Positions 29,997-39,945 of a stretch of DNA of 64,000 nt are shown here, one piece after another; position 1 is the first letter of the stretch, and the number at the start of each line of letters is the position of its first letter. The translations under genes and the position numbers were made by a program. Source of the stretch: Saprospiraceae bacterium (lineage in GTDB: Bacteria > Bacteroidota > Bacteroidia > Chitinophagales > Saprospiraceae); the NCBI GenBank assembly GCA_030728245.1, contig JANQZX010000034.1:1-64000 (forward strand), written 5' to 3'. Under the pieces are notes generated by a model. It was given only the letters and a program-made list of their open reading frames with translations, did not search any database and was not told the origin of the DNA.

Positions 29997-31463
29997 ATGT
30001 CTCAATCAACAACGGGAAGCAAGGATACTCAACTTGCTCGGACGATTACCCTTTCGATGGCTATCGTTTTGGTTATCAGTTCAATCATAGGTTCAGGAGT
30101 TTTCAAAAAAGTAGCTCCTATGACGGCCGAGTTATTGTCGCCCACCTGGGTTCTTGCTGCTTGGGTAGCCGCAGGTTTGGTCACCTTAGCTGGCGCTTTA
30201 TCCGTTGCTGAAGTATCGGGACAAATTACAGGATCGGGCGGCGCTTATGTATTTTTAAGAGAAATATATGGCAAAACGATTGCTTTTTTCTTTGGCTGGA
30301 GCAACTATGCTGTTATTAGAACAGCGTCGGTAGCCTCAATTGCCTATGTTTTCGCAGAATCGGTGAACGCTTTATATCCACTGGCTGGCTTTTCTCCAGA
30401 GATTTCCGCGCTATCTATTGGTGGCATCATCTTCCCATTTGCCAATATTGGCGTAAAGTTATTGGCTATTTCCCTGGTTATTGGACTTACCTTTTTAAAT
30501 TTTCGGGGAGTCAAAGAAGCGGGTATTTTAAGTCAGTGGACTACAGCTACGGTGGTTATCAGTTTGCTGATTATCGTACTCCTTGGACTTAGCTGGCAAG
30601 GAGGCAGTTGGTCTAATATTAGTCAACCAGCGGCAGGGTATGAAAGATTGAGTGCAGATGGATTCACCCAATTCGCTGCATTTTTCGCGGCAATGCTAGC
30701 TGCATTTTGGGCCTACGAAGGCTGGATAACGGTAAGTTTTATAGGTGGAGAGATACAAAATCCAAAGAAAAATTTACCCCTGGCGCTATTTTTTGGCATG
30801 CTGGCTGTTATTGCTATTTATCTGTTGGTCAATCTGGCCTATTTATATGCTATGCCGGCAGACGAACTCGTTCAAATTCATGAAGGTAAAAATAAAATTG
30901 CGGCGGTTGCTGTGATTGAAAAAATAATAGGCCCTGCGGGAACTATATTTATAGCTATTCTCATTTGTATTTCTACTTTTGGCTGCACTAATACCACCAT
31001 TTTACTTGGTGCCAGATTATACTATGCCATGGCTAGAAGAGGAGAATTTTTTGCCTCTGCCGGAAAAGTTCACCCAAAGTACAGAACGCCCGGGAATGCC
31101 CTTTGGTATCAAGCATTCTGGTCTTCCGTTCTCATCTTGTCAGGTAGTTTCGACCAATTAACAGATATGTTAATTTTTGCCTCTTTCCTTTTTTATGGAC
31201 TTTGTACTTACGGTGTATTCATATTAAGAAAGCGAAACGGAGGTGCCCCTTCATCATACAAAGTACCTGGCTATCCGGTTGTACCTATGTTATTCGTTGC
31301 CTTTTGCCTGGTTCTCACCATTTTCACGCTGTATAACAAGCCTGGTGAAGCTATAATAGGTTTACTATTAATGCTTACAGGTATTCCATTTTATTTAAAA
31401 TGGAAAGACCGTCCAGCCATGCCAGAGGCCGATGAGGAAAGTCTATCTGAAAATGAGTCCTAA
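29997..31463 (+). CDS. APC family amino acid permease
   Basis: 12-TM-like; ARTITLSMAIVLVISSIIGSGVFKK, FWAYEGWITVSFIGGEIQNPKKNLPLAL. Confidence 0.93.
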   Translation: MSQSTTGSKDTQLARTITLSMAIVLVISSIIGSGVFKKVAPMTAELLSPTWVLAAWVAAGLVTLAGALSVAEVSGQITGSGGAYVFLREIYGKTIAFFFGWSNYAVIRTASVASIAYVFAESVNALYPLAGFSPEISALSIGGIIFPFANIGVKLLAISLVIGLTFLNFRGVKEAGILSQWTTATVVISLLIIVLLGLSWQGGSWSNISQPAAGYERLSADGFTQFAAFFAAMLAAFWAYEGWITVSFIGGEIQNPKKNLPLALFFGMLAVIAIYLLVNLAYLYAMPADELVQIHEGKNKIAAVAVIEKIIGPAGTIFIAILICISTFGCTNTTILLGARLYYAMARRGEFFASAGKVHPKYRTPGNALWYQAFWSSVLILSGSFDQLTDMLIFASFLFYGLCTYGVFILRKRNGGAPSSYKVPGYPVVPMLFVAFCLVLTIFTLYNKPGEAIIGLLLMLTGIPFYLKWKDRPAMPEADEESLSENES

Positions 31464-31498
31464 ATCACTTTAATTCTCCATTATTAAGAAGGCTTACT

Positions 31499-31506
31499 TA
31501 TCTTTG
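31499..31506 (+). promoter_or_regulatory. Bacteroidetes-type -7 box upstream of the ExoIII gene
   Basis: TATCTTTG matches TAnnTTTG, 35 nt before ATG 31542; the -33 element is weak. Confidence 0.4.
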
Positions 31507-31541
31507 CGTTGTTTGACGTTTCAAATGACTTAAAAGGAAAT

Positions 31542-32309
31542 ATGCTCCAATTAGTTTCTTATAATCTTAATGGTATTCGTTCCGCCATGGATAAAGGATT
31601 GATCGCTTGGTTAGGCGAATCGAATATCGACCTGTTTTGTGTTCAAGAGACAAAAGCACAGTTTGATCAGATTGATTTCACCCCTTTTGAGGAACTGGGC
31701 TATTTCGTAAGCTGGGCGCAGGCTGAAAAAAAAGGATACAGTGGCGTGGCTACTTTTTCTAAAATTAAACCTGATTTAGTAGTTGTCGGATGCGGTATTG
31801 AAAAATACGATCGCGAAGGAAGAATAATCAGGACAGATTTTGGAGACTGGACTTTGTTAAACTGTTACTTCCCTTCTGGAACCACTGGAGATGTCAGGCA
31901 GGATTTCAAGATGGAATTTTTATCGGACTTTTCCACCTGGCTGCAATCCCTTTTAATAGAAAGACCGCGTTGTATCGTGGTTGGAGATTTAAATATTGCA
32001 CATAATCCTATTGACATTCATGATCCTGTAGGAAATAAAAAAAGTTCAGGATTTCTACCCGAGGAACGGGCCTGGATGGATCAATGGGTAGCGTCGGGCT
32101 TTGTAGATGCTTTCCGTTCAATTCATCCAAATAAAGTTCAATATAGCTGGTGGAGTTTCCGTGCGAACTCTCGGGGAAATAATAAAGGGTGGAGAATTGA
32201 CTATCAGATGGTCAGCCCTGAAATGAAAGAAACCATCATAGCAGCTGATCAACTAAATGATATTGTTCATTCAGATCACTGCCCAGTCCAGGTAATGTAT
32301 CAACTCTAA
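31542..32309 (+). CDS. xth: Exodeoxyribonuclease III
   Basis: LVSYNLNGIRSAMDKGLIAWL, FCVQETKAQ, VVGDLNIAHNPIDI, SDHCPVQ. Confidence 0.95.
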   Translation: MLQLVSYNLNGIRSAMDKGLIAWLGESNIDLFCVQETKAQFDQIDFTPFEELGYFVSWAQAEKKGYSGVATFSKIKPDLVVVGCGIEKYDREGRIIRTDFGDWTLLNCYFPSGTTGDVRQDFKMEFLSDFSTWLQSLLIERPRCIVVGDLNIAHNPIDIHDPVGNKKSSGFLPEERAWMDQWVASGFVDAFRSIHPNKVQYSWWSFRANSRGNNKGWRIDYQMVSPEMKETIIAADQLNDIVHSDHCPVQVMYQL

Positions 32310-32329
32310 TCATCTTAAACAAATACATA

Positions 32330-33202
32330 ATGCGTAATAATATCACACTTTTAATTGCACTGCTACTCCCCTTTTCAATGATTGCTCAAGGATGGTCAGG
32401 TGGCATTCGCGCTGGTTTAAACTATTCAAGAATTGACGGGCCTTCAGAGATTGATGCAAGTGGAAATAATCTGGAGCGAAATACCTTCTCAAGTGGCTTT
32501 CACATAGGTGGCATGATTAGCAGAAAATTGAATAGCGCAGTAGGCTTACGTGGAGAAATATTGTACTCACAGCGGGGGACTGATTACCAATATCAAGGGG
32601 ATTCCTATTTAAGACTCTTCACAGAAGCAGGAGCTGTGGTCAATACAAGAGGAACGAGATACACTACCCTCAGAATAACCAACACCTATTTAGATTTACC
32701 TCTATCTGTTTTTTTACGATTGGGTAGAATTGAATTATCCGGCGGTGGGTATGGAAGTTTTATGTTAAGCTCAAGAGGTGTGGGAGAATTGAATTATAAC
32801 GGAAAAAGTACGGTAGGTCAAACCATTGAACCTATTCTTGTTCCTTTAAAATATGATTATTTTAAAGATCAGTATCAACAAACCGGTGTTCCCAACGCAA
32901 AGATTATCACGGTTGACAATAGAAGAGTAGTAGTTCCCTCTTCTTTAGGAGCTTATTATGATACCAGAGACACGGGTGTTCCCCTTTTCAACAGAATAGA
33001 TGCGGGTCTGCATGCCGGACTAGGTATATTTATGAGCCAGGGTCTTTATTTAGGTGCAAGAATTCAAAAAGGATTCATGGATTTAACCCGGGCCGAACAA
33101 GAACTATCATTACAAAGTCTGGATAGTACAGGAAAAATCATCCCCAGAAGTGACGAAGATTTGAACTTATCCTTGCAGCTCTCTATTGGCTTTAGCTTTT
33201 AG
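32330..33202 (+). CDS. Outer membrane beta-barrel protein (porin-family-like)
   Basis: Signal peptide, GGIRAGLNYSRIDG, LRGEILYSQRGTDYQYQ, terminal aromatic SLQLSIGFSF. Confidence 0.8.
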   Translation: MRNNITLLIALLLPFSMIAQGWSGGIRAGLNYSRIDGPSEIDASGNNLERNTFSSGFHIGGMISRKLNSAVGLRGEILYSQRGTDYQYQGDSYLRLFTEAGAVVNTRGTRYTTLRITNTYLDLPLSVFLRLGRIELSGGGYGSFMLSSRGVGELNYNGKSTVGQTIEPILVPLKYDYFKDQYQQTGVPNAKIITVDNRRVVVPSSLGAYYDTRDTGVPLFNRIDAGLHAGLGIFMSQGLYLGARIQKGFMDLTRAEQELSLQSLDSTGKIIPRSDEDLNLSLQLSIGFSF

Positions 33203-34953
33203 AATATATTTTTAAATCCAAGATGTATTTTGGGCGTGGCGCTACTTAAGGGCTGAGAATTGTTTGAACCTACCGCAACGCTTATACCAAATAAGCCTGC
33301 GGTAGTTTCAATATTAAGGCCTGCGCCCAGTCCAAATGGTTTATCATTTACGGCTATGCCTTCCTTCATTTCTGTAAGGAATGATTGGTTAAAAAAGGTA
33401 TAGATATAGGAATTTTTACTAATCAGAAGGCGGTAAGCTACTGTTGCCAGCATAAATTGGCGCACTAAAAAAGCCTCTTCATCGAATCCGCGTAAATTTT
33501 GGTTTCCACCAAGCCGAAATAATTCGTTACTAAGTAGCTCACCACTACCTCCGAGGTAGCCAACCATTCCGTTGGTCTGAATCGTACTATTTTTTCCTAT
33601 TGGAATGAAATAACTCCCCTCAGCATGAACTCTGTATCGTGCCTGATTTTTAAACTCATTATACTTTTCTGAAAATCCTAAGGCAACAATTCTGGTATTT
33701 TGAATGATTCTGCGATTACCAGCGGTAATTCGAGTTTGTAATAACCACCCTGAACGAGGATTCAATGCGTAATCTGTTCTATTAAAAGAGAAAGAAAATC
33801 CAATGCCAGATTGTTTCATATCGAGTTGGTCTGGAAGTTTATTCGATTGCAATAATTTTTTTTCATCAATACCTATCAGGCGGCTGTTATTCGATTCAAG
33901 ATGAATTTGCCAGTAATCGCCGCCACGGAACTGGAAAAGAAGACCTATTGACTGTTCTACATTAAGAAATGAAGTATCGCGTTTGTATAAATCGGCCCGC
34001 CAGTCGAGTCCCAGGGGAGAACCTAATAAAAAAGGGTATCGGAGCGCCATTTGTAGCCGCTGTGTTTCTGGCCTTAATCTTTCAAATTGAATATAAAGCC
34101 TTTCCCCACGGCTGAAAGAATTCAGGAATTCGCCCTCAAGAGTACCTGTTAACAAGGTACCCCCGGCATTGGTAGAAGCTCCCGGTAATAATCCTATCAA
34201 AAAATCGAATCGACTGGCCGATTTTTTCTTCATATTGAGCATCCAGCTTACCTTTTCGCCTGAAAGGACAGGTTTTGCATCAATCAGTTCCACATAAGGA
34301 AGGGCAGCTATTCTTGACGTCATTTTTTCCAGCATTTCTGTAGAAAATGCCGCCCCCTTTTTTAAATCGAGATAGCGAAAAAGAAAAGAGGTCGCCAGGG
34401 GTTTATCCCCTTTTAAAAGAATGGAGTCAAATCGTATGAATGCGCCAAAATCTACCTCTATCTGTAAGTCTAATGCCCCATTTTCAGCTTTTAAAATATG
34501 GAGCGCCGTGCGGGAAAAAGGATAGCCCTGGGTGTTTAGTAATGCATTTATTTCTCCTAACAGCCCATTCCGACGAACGATTGTTGCCGGTTTTCCTATA
34601 TTTTTTTTAATTATGGCTTCCCATTTTCCAACCTCAAAAAGGATAGATGAATGAGCTATATCTGGAAGAGGCTTTTGTATTGCACGCCAGTAATAGCGTG
34701 GTCCCTGATGAATAAAAAGGTATGTTTTATCCTCAACAAACTTTATGCTGTCAACGGAAAATTCTAAAAAACCTTCATTGTGCATACTATCGGTAAACAC
34801 CTTTATATAAGCAAGTGGTTGAATATCAATCCCAATAGTTTGGTTTTGAATAAGTACTCCCTCCTTATTTATCTGTTGTAAAACTATCTGAGCAGACGAC
34901 GAAGAGACGGCCAGACAGAGGAACAAAAAGGGAAAACAAAAGGGAAATCGCAT
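33199..34953 (-). CDS. BamA/TamA-like (Omp85 surface antigen) outer membrane protein
   Basis: POTRA-like N-terminus, RLGGNQNLRGFDEEAFLV, C-terminal IHLGFKNIF. Confidence 0.85.
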   Translation of the reverse strand: MRFPFCFPFLFLCLAVSSSSAQIVLQQINKEGVLIQNQTIGIDIQPLAYIKVFTDSMHNEGFLEFSVDSIKFVEDKTYLFIHQGPRYYWRAIQKPLPDIAHSSILFEVGKWEAIIKKNIGKPATIVRRNGLLGEINALLNTQGYPFSRTALHILKAENGALDLQIEVDFGAFIRFDSILLKGDKPLATSFLFRYLDLKKGAAFSTEMLEKMTSRIAALPYVELIDAKPVLSGEKVSWMLNMKKKSASRFDFLIGLLPGASTNAGGTLLTGTLEGEFLNSFSRGERLYIQFERLRPETQRLQMALRYPFLLGSPLGLDWRADLYKRDTSFLNVEQSIGLLFQFRGGDYWQIHLESNNSRLIGIDEKKLLQSNKLPDQLDMKQSGIGFSFSFNRTDYALNPRSGWLLQTRITAGNRRIIQNTRIVALGFSEKYNEFKNQARYRVHAEGSYFIPIGKNSTIQTNGMVGYLGGSGELLSNELFRLGGNQNLRGFDEEAFLVRQFMLATVAYRLLISKNSYIYTFFNQSFLTEMKEGIAVNDKPFGLGAGLNIETTAGLFGISVAVGSNNSQPLSSATPKIHLGFKNIF

Positions 34954-35090
34954 ATCGATGTAAAATTATTGCATTATGTAAAGGTAAGGGTTTTTCAATT
35001 GTATGCCCATTTGATGTAACACGTCTGTGGTTTTCTACATTAGCTTATTAAAGTTTAATTAACTGAAATATAAAACCAGCATAAATAATA

Positions 35091-35134
35091 TAAAACAAAA
35101 TGTTTTAATATACTTATTATTAAACATTTTGTTT
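35091..35134. promoter_or_regulatory. Paired dyad candidate operator upstream of the DnaE-like polymerase
   Basis: TAAAACA-AAA-TGTTTTA (35091-35107) and AAACA-TTT-TGTTT (35122-35134); together they form an 18-bp inverted repeat (35088-35105 / 35122-35139). Confidence 0.65.
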
Positions 35135-35167
35135 TATATTTACCTGCTTTTAATAGTTATCCTTCCT

Positions 35168-38164
35168 ATGTATTTAAACTGCCACACTTATTTTAGTCTT
35201 CGCTACGGGATCATGTCACCGGAGGAGCTGGTTAGTTATGCTGTAGAAAACGACATTAAAACATTAGTATTGACTGACATCAACAATACGAGTTGTGCTG
35301 GAGAATTTATAGATAGTTGTCAAAAAGCGGGAATAAAGGGTTTATTGGGTATTGACTTTCGGAATGATGCGGGAGAATGCTTATATATTGGAATAGCGCG
35401 TAATCGGGAGGGATTTAGTGAATTGAATACATTTTTAACTGACTTTTCGATGAAACGCAAGGCATTACCCCTTTTACCTCCTGTTTTTTCAAATTGCTGG
35501 ATTATTTTCCCCCGCCTGGTAAAGCCCATTGAACAATTCCGGGAAAACGAATTTTTGGGCATTCGCCGGGAGCATATTGCCCGATTATTCAGGCATCCAA
35601 TCAGAGCCTATTCCCATAAATTAGTAGCGCTTAGTCCTGTTACATTCCGAGATGATGAAGATTATCAGGTTCATTTACATTTACGGGCCATTGATAAAAA
35701 TAAATTACTGACACATTTACTTCCTAAAGAGGCTGGTTCAAAGGACGATAAAATGCAGGCGGCAGCCTTGGTGGAAGAACCCTATTTAGTATGTCCCGAC
35801 ATAATAAATAATACCTATAAATTATTAGACTCATCATCTATTAGTTTAACGAAAGGGTTAACGGTTAACCGATTACATTTTACGGGTAGTATGGAAGGTG
35901 ACTATGCCTTGCTTGAAAAACTGGCCCAATCGGGTTGCCAGCGCAGATATGGTGAATTGACCGCTGCACGCGATCGGATGAGACAAGAAATGAAAGTCAT
36001 TCACACCCATAGATTCTGCGCTTATTTTCTTATCACGTGGGATATTGTCCGCTATGCCCGGTCTGCCGGCTATCATCATGTAGGGCGAGGTAGCGGTGCT
36101 AATTCCATTGTTGCCTACTGTTTAGGGATTAGCGACGTTGACCCCCTTGAGTTAAATCTATATTTCGAACGATTTATCAATCCGCACAGAACATCCCCAC
36201 CCGATTTTGACATTGATTTTTCATGGGATGAACGGGATGATATTACCGATTATATTTTTAAAAGATATGGACAACAATATGTTGCCTTATTAGCCACATA
36301 TAATACTTTTCAGCGAAAAGCAGCCATTCGGGAGTTGGGAAAAGTATATGGTCTGCCCAAGGGAGAGATCGATAAATTAGTTATAAAACAAGAACAAGGA
36401 GCGCCACACCGGCATGAATTGGAACCGACCATTTTGTATTACGCAGAGCGTTTGCTCGACAAACCCAATCATTTGTCGATACATGCAGGTGGTGTTCTTA
36501 TCAGTGAAGAACCCTTATCCTATCATACGGCTTGTATGCTCATGCCTAAAGGTTTTCCTGTTACACATTTCGATATGCACCATGCGGAATCTCTTGGGTT
36601 TCATAAATTTGACGTCCTGAGCCAGCGAGGATTGGGTCATATCAAGGATGCCGTCTCCCTGATACGTCAGAGACACAAACAAGATGTTGATATCCATGAT
36701 ATTAAGTTGCTGAAAAATGATCCTCAAAGCATTGCCTTATTGCGGTCAGCAAAATGCCTGGGTTGCTTTTATATAGAATCTCCGGCCATGCGTGGCTTAC
36801 TACGAAAATTACATTGTGATAATTATATCCATTTGGTTGCTGCCAGTTCTATTATCCGTCCTGGTGTTTCCAGCTCAGGCATGATGAAAGCGTATATACA
36901 AAGGACACACGACCCCTGCGGTTTTACTTATCCCCATGCGGTTTTTGAGGAACAGCTAAGTGAAACGTATGGTATCATGGTATATCAGGAAGACGTGATG
37001 AAAATTCTGCATCATTTTGCCGGACTGGATTTAGGGGAAAGCGATGTGGTGAGGCGCATTATGACAGGAAAAAAATTAAAAGACGACACTTTAGAACGTT
37101 TGAAGGAAAAATATTTCAAGCAGTGTGAACAACGGGGCTATCCTGAATCATTAGCGATTGAGGTGTGGCGGCAGATTGAAAGCTTTGCGGGCTATTCCTT
37201 TTGCAAAGCCCATTCAGCCAGTTTTGCAGTAGAAAGTTTTCAGAGTTTATATCTTAAAGCCCATTTTCCATTGGAGTTCATAACAGCGGTCATCAATAAT
37301 TTTGGTGGATTTTATCCTACGGAATTTTATGTTCACGAAGCAAAAATATTGGGTGCTCATGTCCAGGCTCCTTGTGTTAATAATAGCCAGTATATGAGTG
37401 CTTTAGTAAATGAGAATGATTTATATCTTGGATTTATCCACTTAAAGGAACTGGAATCTCAAACAGCTCAAAAAATTGTCACGCAAAGAGAAAATCACGG
37501 AGCCTTCCGCGATTTCGCAGATTTCGTTGAACGGGTACCCTTAGGACCTACCCAACTTGACCTATTAATCAGAATTGGTGCCTTTCGTTTTTGCGGTAAG
37601 AGCAAATATGAATTATTTTGGGAGAAAAATGCCCTGGTAACTGCCGTAGGTGATCAACATAATCACTCTCTGTTTTCTGAAACAGATCATCAATCAATGC
37701 GCGTCCAAAACATAGAAAATGAAAGTTTTTCATTTGCCTCCATGCTTTCCGTTGTAAAGGAAAACGCGCTAAATCAGTCTTTCGACGAATTAGAATTATT
37801 AGGGTTTCCATTATGCAACCCCTTCGATTTAATTCAGGACACCAGCCCTTTGAACGATACTATTCTTGCCAGGCAAATGGTTAGTTTTAAAAACAGACTT
37901 ATCAAAATGGCGGGCTATTTCGTGTGTTCAAAATCCTTAACAACCATAAAAAAAGAAAGAATGGCCTTTGGAACGTGGATAGACCAGGAGGGGAATTATT
38001 TTGATACTACTCATTTTCCAGAACAACTGCTAAGACACCCATTTCGTGGAAAAGGCGTATATATGATAGAAGGAAAAGCGACAGAAGAATTTGGTTTTTT
38101 CAGCCTGGAGGTTTCTAAAATGAACCGACTCGCCTTTTTGGCCGATGAAAGATTTGCCGATTAA
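35168..38164 (+). CDS. DNA polymerase III alpha subunit, ImuC/DnaE2-like (Bacteroidetes type)
   Basis: PHP MYLNCHTYFSLRYG, palm HVGRGSGANSIVAYCLGISDVDPLELNLYFERFINPHRTSPPDFDIDFSWDERDDI, CKAHSASFAVESFQSLYLKAHFPLEFITAVINN. Start moved from TTG 35129 to ATG 35168. Confidence 0.92.
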   Translation: MYLNCHTYFSLRYGIMSPEELVSYAVENDIKTLVLTDINNTSCAGEFIDSCQKAGIKGLLGIDFRNDAGECLYIGIARNREGFSELNTFLTDFSMKRKALPLLPPVFSNCWIIFPRLVKPIEQFRENEFLGIRREHIARLFRHPIRAYSHKLVALSPVTFRDDEDYQVHLHLRAIDKNKLLTHLLPKEAGSKDDKMQAAALVEEPYLVCPDIINNTYKLLDSSSISLTKGLTVNRLHFTGSMEGDYALLEKLAQSGCQRRYGELTAARDRMRQEMKVIHTHRFCAYFLITWDIVRYARSAGYHHVGRGSGANSIVAYCLGISDVDPLELNLYFERFINPHRTSPPDFDIDFSWDERDDITDYIFKRYGQQYVALLATYNTFQRKAAIRELGKVYGLPKGEIDKLVIKQEQGAPHRHELEPTILYYAERLLDKPNHLSIHAGGVLISEEPLSYHTACMLMPKGFPVTHFDMHHAESLGFHKFDVLSQRGLGHIKDAVSLIRQRHKQDVDIHDIKLLKNDPQSIALLRSAKCLGCFYIESPAMRGLLRKLHCDNYIHLVAASSIIRPGVSSSGMMKAYIQRTHDPCGFTYPHAVFEEQLSETYGIMVYQEDVMKILHHFAGLDLGESDVVRRIMTGKKLKDDTLERLKEKYFKQCEQRGYPESLAIEVWRQIESFAGYSFCKAHSASFAVESFQSLYLKAHFPLEFITAVINNFGGFYPTEFYVHEAKILGAHVQAPCVNNSQYMSALVNENDLYLGFIHLKELESQTAQKIVTQRENHGAFRDFADFVERVPLGPTQLDLLIRIGAFRFCGKSKYELFWEKNALVTAVGDQHNHSLFSETDHQSMRVQNIENESFSFASMLSVVKENALNQSFDELELLGFPLCNPFDLIQDTSPLNDTILARQMVSFKNRLIKMAGYFVCSKSLTTIKKERMAFGTWIDQEGNYFDTTHFPEQLLRHPFRGKGVYMIEGKATEEFGFFSLEVSKMNRLAFLADERFAD

Positions 38165-38187
38165 AAAAGTCTTTAAAAATCTGCAAA

Positions 38188-38634
38188 CTAAAAGCCAAAT
38201 AAATGAGAGAGCTCAAACACCGCGTAAGTCATTATAAAACCCCAACCTAATGCCATGACGGACATCCACAAGAAAATTTTATACTTTTTTTCCCCAAATG
38301 CATTAGCGATTAAAGCTCCACCAATAGGAGAAAGAATGACAGGCGTAAGGAACGAGACTCCCAAAATACCATATTTGCTCCATACCCTAACTTTTCTTCT
38401 GTTTGCCACTGTAAACAGTTTACGTTTTTTACCAAAGCGAGGAAAAACCTTAGTTTTAAAGAAATGGAAGAACAGGGTAATCAACGCGACACTTATCATC
38501 ATTCCGAAGGCAGTAGCTAAGGCAGTATCTATCTTGGTTAAACCCAGGGCGAGCCCTTCGAAAGGACCGAAAATAAACTTCACCATACTAGAAACAATAA
38601 CGGTAAGATATTTCAGAAAAGGATTCAAATCCAC
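38188..38634 (-). CDS. Small integral membrane protein (small multidrug export/DedA-like)
   Basis: Multiple TM; YGILGVSFLTPVILSPIGGALIANAFG. Confidence 0.6.
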   Translation of the reverse strand: MDLNPFLKYLTVIVSSMVKFIFGPFEGLALGLTKIDTALATAFGMMISVALITLFFHFFKTKVFPRFGKKRKLFTVANRRKVRVWSKYGILGVSFLTPVILSPIGGALIANAFGEKKYKIFLWMSVMALGWGFIMTYAVFELSHLFGF

Positions 38635-38808
38635 GGCTTTTATTTAATAACCAATAATAGTATTTATTCCTAAATTGTTTTGAAAACTGTTAACTTTAAC
38701 AAAGTTATCGCTAAGCAATATAGTTATTTTGAGCCATATTGCTTTATAAAAAACCTAAAATATTTCCATTACCTTTTCATGTATTCATTCGGGTTAGATT
38801 TCGCTGTT

Positions 38809-39849
38809 TCACTTATAGTTACCAGCCACATTCACTTCCCGTTCCAATTCAACACCAAATTTTTCGCGAACAGATTGTTGTAATTTCTTCGAAAAAGTAA
38901 GGATATCCTTTCCCGTTGCCCCACCTGTATTTATAAGAATAAGCGCCTGCTTTTCATAACAACCTACCCTTCCTTCGGAATACCCTCGTCCGTTTGCTTT
39001 TTCCAATAACCAACCAGCGGGGATTTTATATCCATCAGGTAATTTGTAAAACGGCATCTCCGGATATTCTATCTTTAAATATTCATATTGTATGTCTGTA
39101 ATCGTTGGATTCTTAAAGAAACTCCCTGCATTGGGCACTACATCTGGATTAGGGATTTTCGAATTCCTGATATTCATAACTACTTTGGCGACCTCAAGTA
39201 TAGTTGGATTTAGGACACCCATTTTCTCAAGTTCTGAGGTAATTGCACCATATTCCGTATTTAAAATGGCATTTTTACTCAACTTAAACTGAACACTGGT
39301 GATAACCGTCTTATTTTTCCAACCTCGTTTAAAAATACTATCTCTATAACCAAACTGGCAATCATCCAATCCAAGTTGGTACCATTTATTTTCCTCAAAA
39401 TGCCAACAACGCAGGGAGTGAAAAACATCCTTTAATTCAATACCGTACGCTCCTATATTTTGAACCGGTGCAGCACCTACGGTTCCTGGGATCAGTGCTA
39501 AATTTTCAATTCCTGCCCATCCATTTTCAATAGCATGTAAAACCAAATGATGCCAATCCATACCGGCTCCAACTTCTATAAAAATATCATCTGTCGATTC
39601 ATCTATTATTTTTAATCCATCTATTTCATTTTTCAAAACCACACCGTTCAAATCACCTAAAAGCAATAGATTACTGCCCTTCCCTAACACTAAAATATCT
39701 TTATAATGATTGGAAATACGCTCAAAATCACTCCTTTGGACTATTGACGTCAATTCCTCCTCATTTTTAAATGAAAAAAAATGAGATGCAAATCCGGGTG
39801 TTTTAAATGTAGTAAGATGCTGAAGTGAAAAATGTTGACTGTATTCCAT
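38809..39849 (-). CDS. murB: UDP-N-acetylmuramate dehydrogenase
   Basis: VLGKGSNLLLLG, GIENLALIPGTVGAAPVQNIGAYGIEL, YRDSIFK, PNAGSFFKNP. Confidence 0.97.
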   Translation of the reverse strand: MEYSQHFSLQHLTTFKTPGFASHFFSFKNEEELTSIVQRSDFERISNHYKDILVLGKGSNLLLLGDLNGVVLKNEIDGLKIIDESTDDIFIEVGAGMDWHHLVLHAIENGWAGIENLALIPGTVGAAPVQNIGAYGIELKDVFHSLRCWHFEENKWYQLGLDDCQFGYRDSIFKRGWKNKTVITSVQFKLSKNAILNTEYGAITSELEKMGVLNPTILEVAKVVMNIRNSKIPNPDVVPNAGSFFKNPTITDIQYEYLKIEYPEMPFYKLPDGYKIPAGWLLEKANGRGYSEGRVGCYEKQALILINTGGATGKDILTFSKKLQQSVREKFGVELEREVNVAGNYK

Positions 39850-39945
39850 TTGATTAGGTTCTTATCTTTGAACCCAATATAAACGGATAATTATTAGAAC
39901 TGTCAATTATCCATTAAAAAAATTAATTTTGTTAAAAAAATAAAG

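Noticed and set aside
35129-35167. TTG start of the DnaE-like ORF at 35129
   Set aside because: Extension MFYIYLLLIVILP lies inside the inverted repeat; ATG 35168 gives the canonical PHP N-terminus
38713-38744. AAGCAATAT...ATATTGCTT inverted repeat downstream of murB
   Set aside because: 9-bp AT-rich arms with no U-tract; could be a weak murB terminator but not distinguishable from chance
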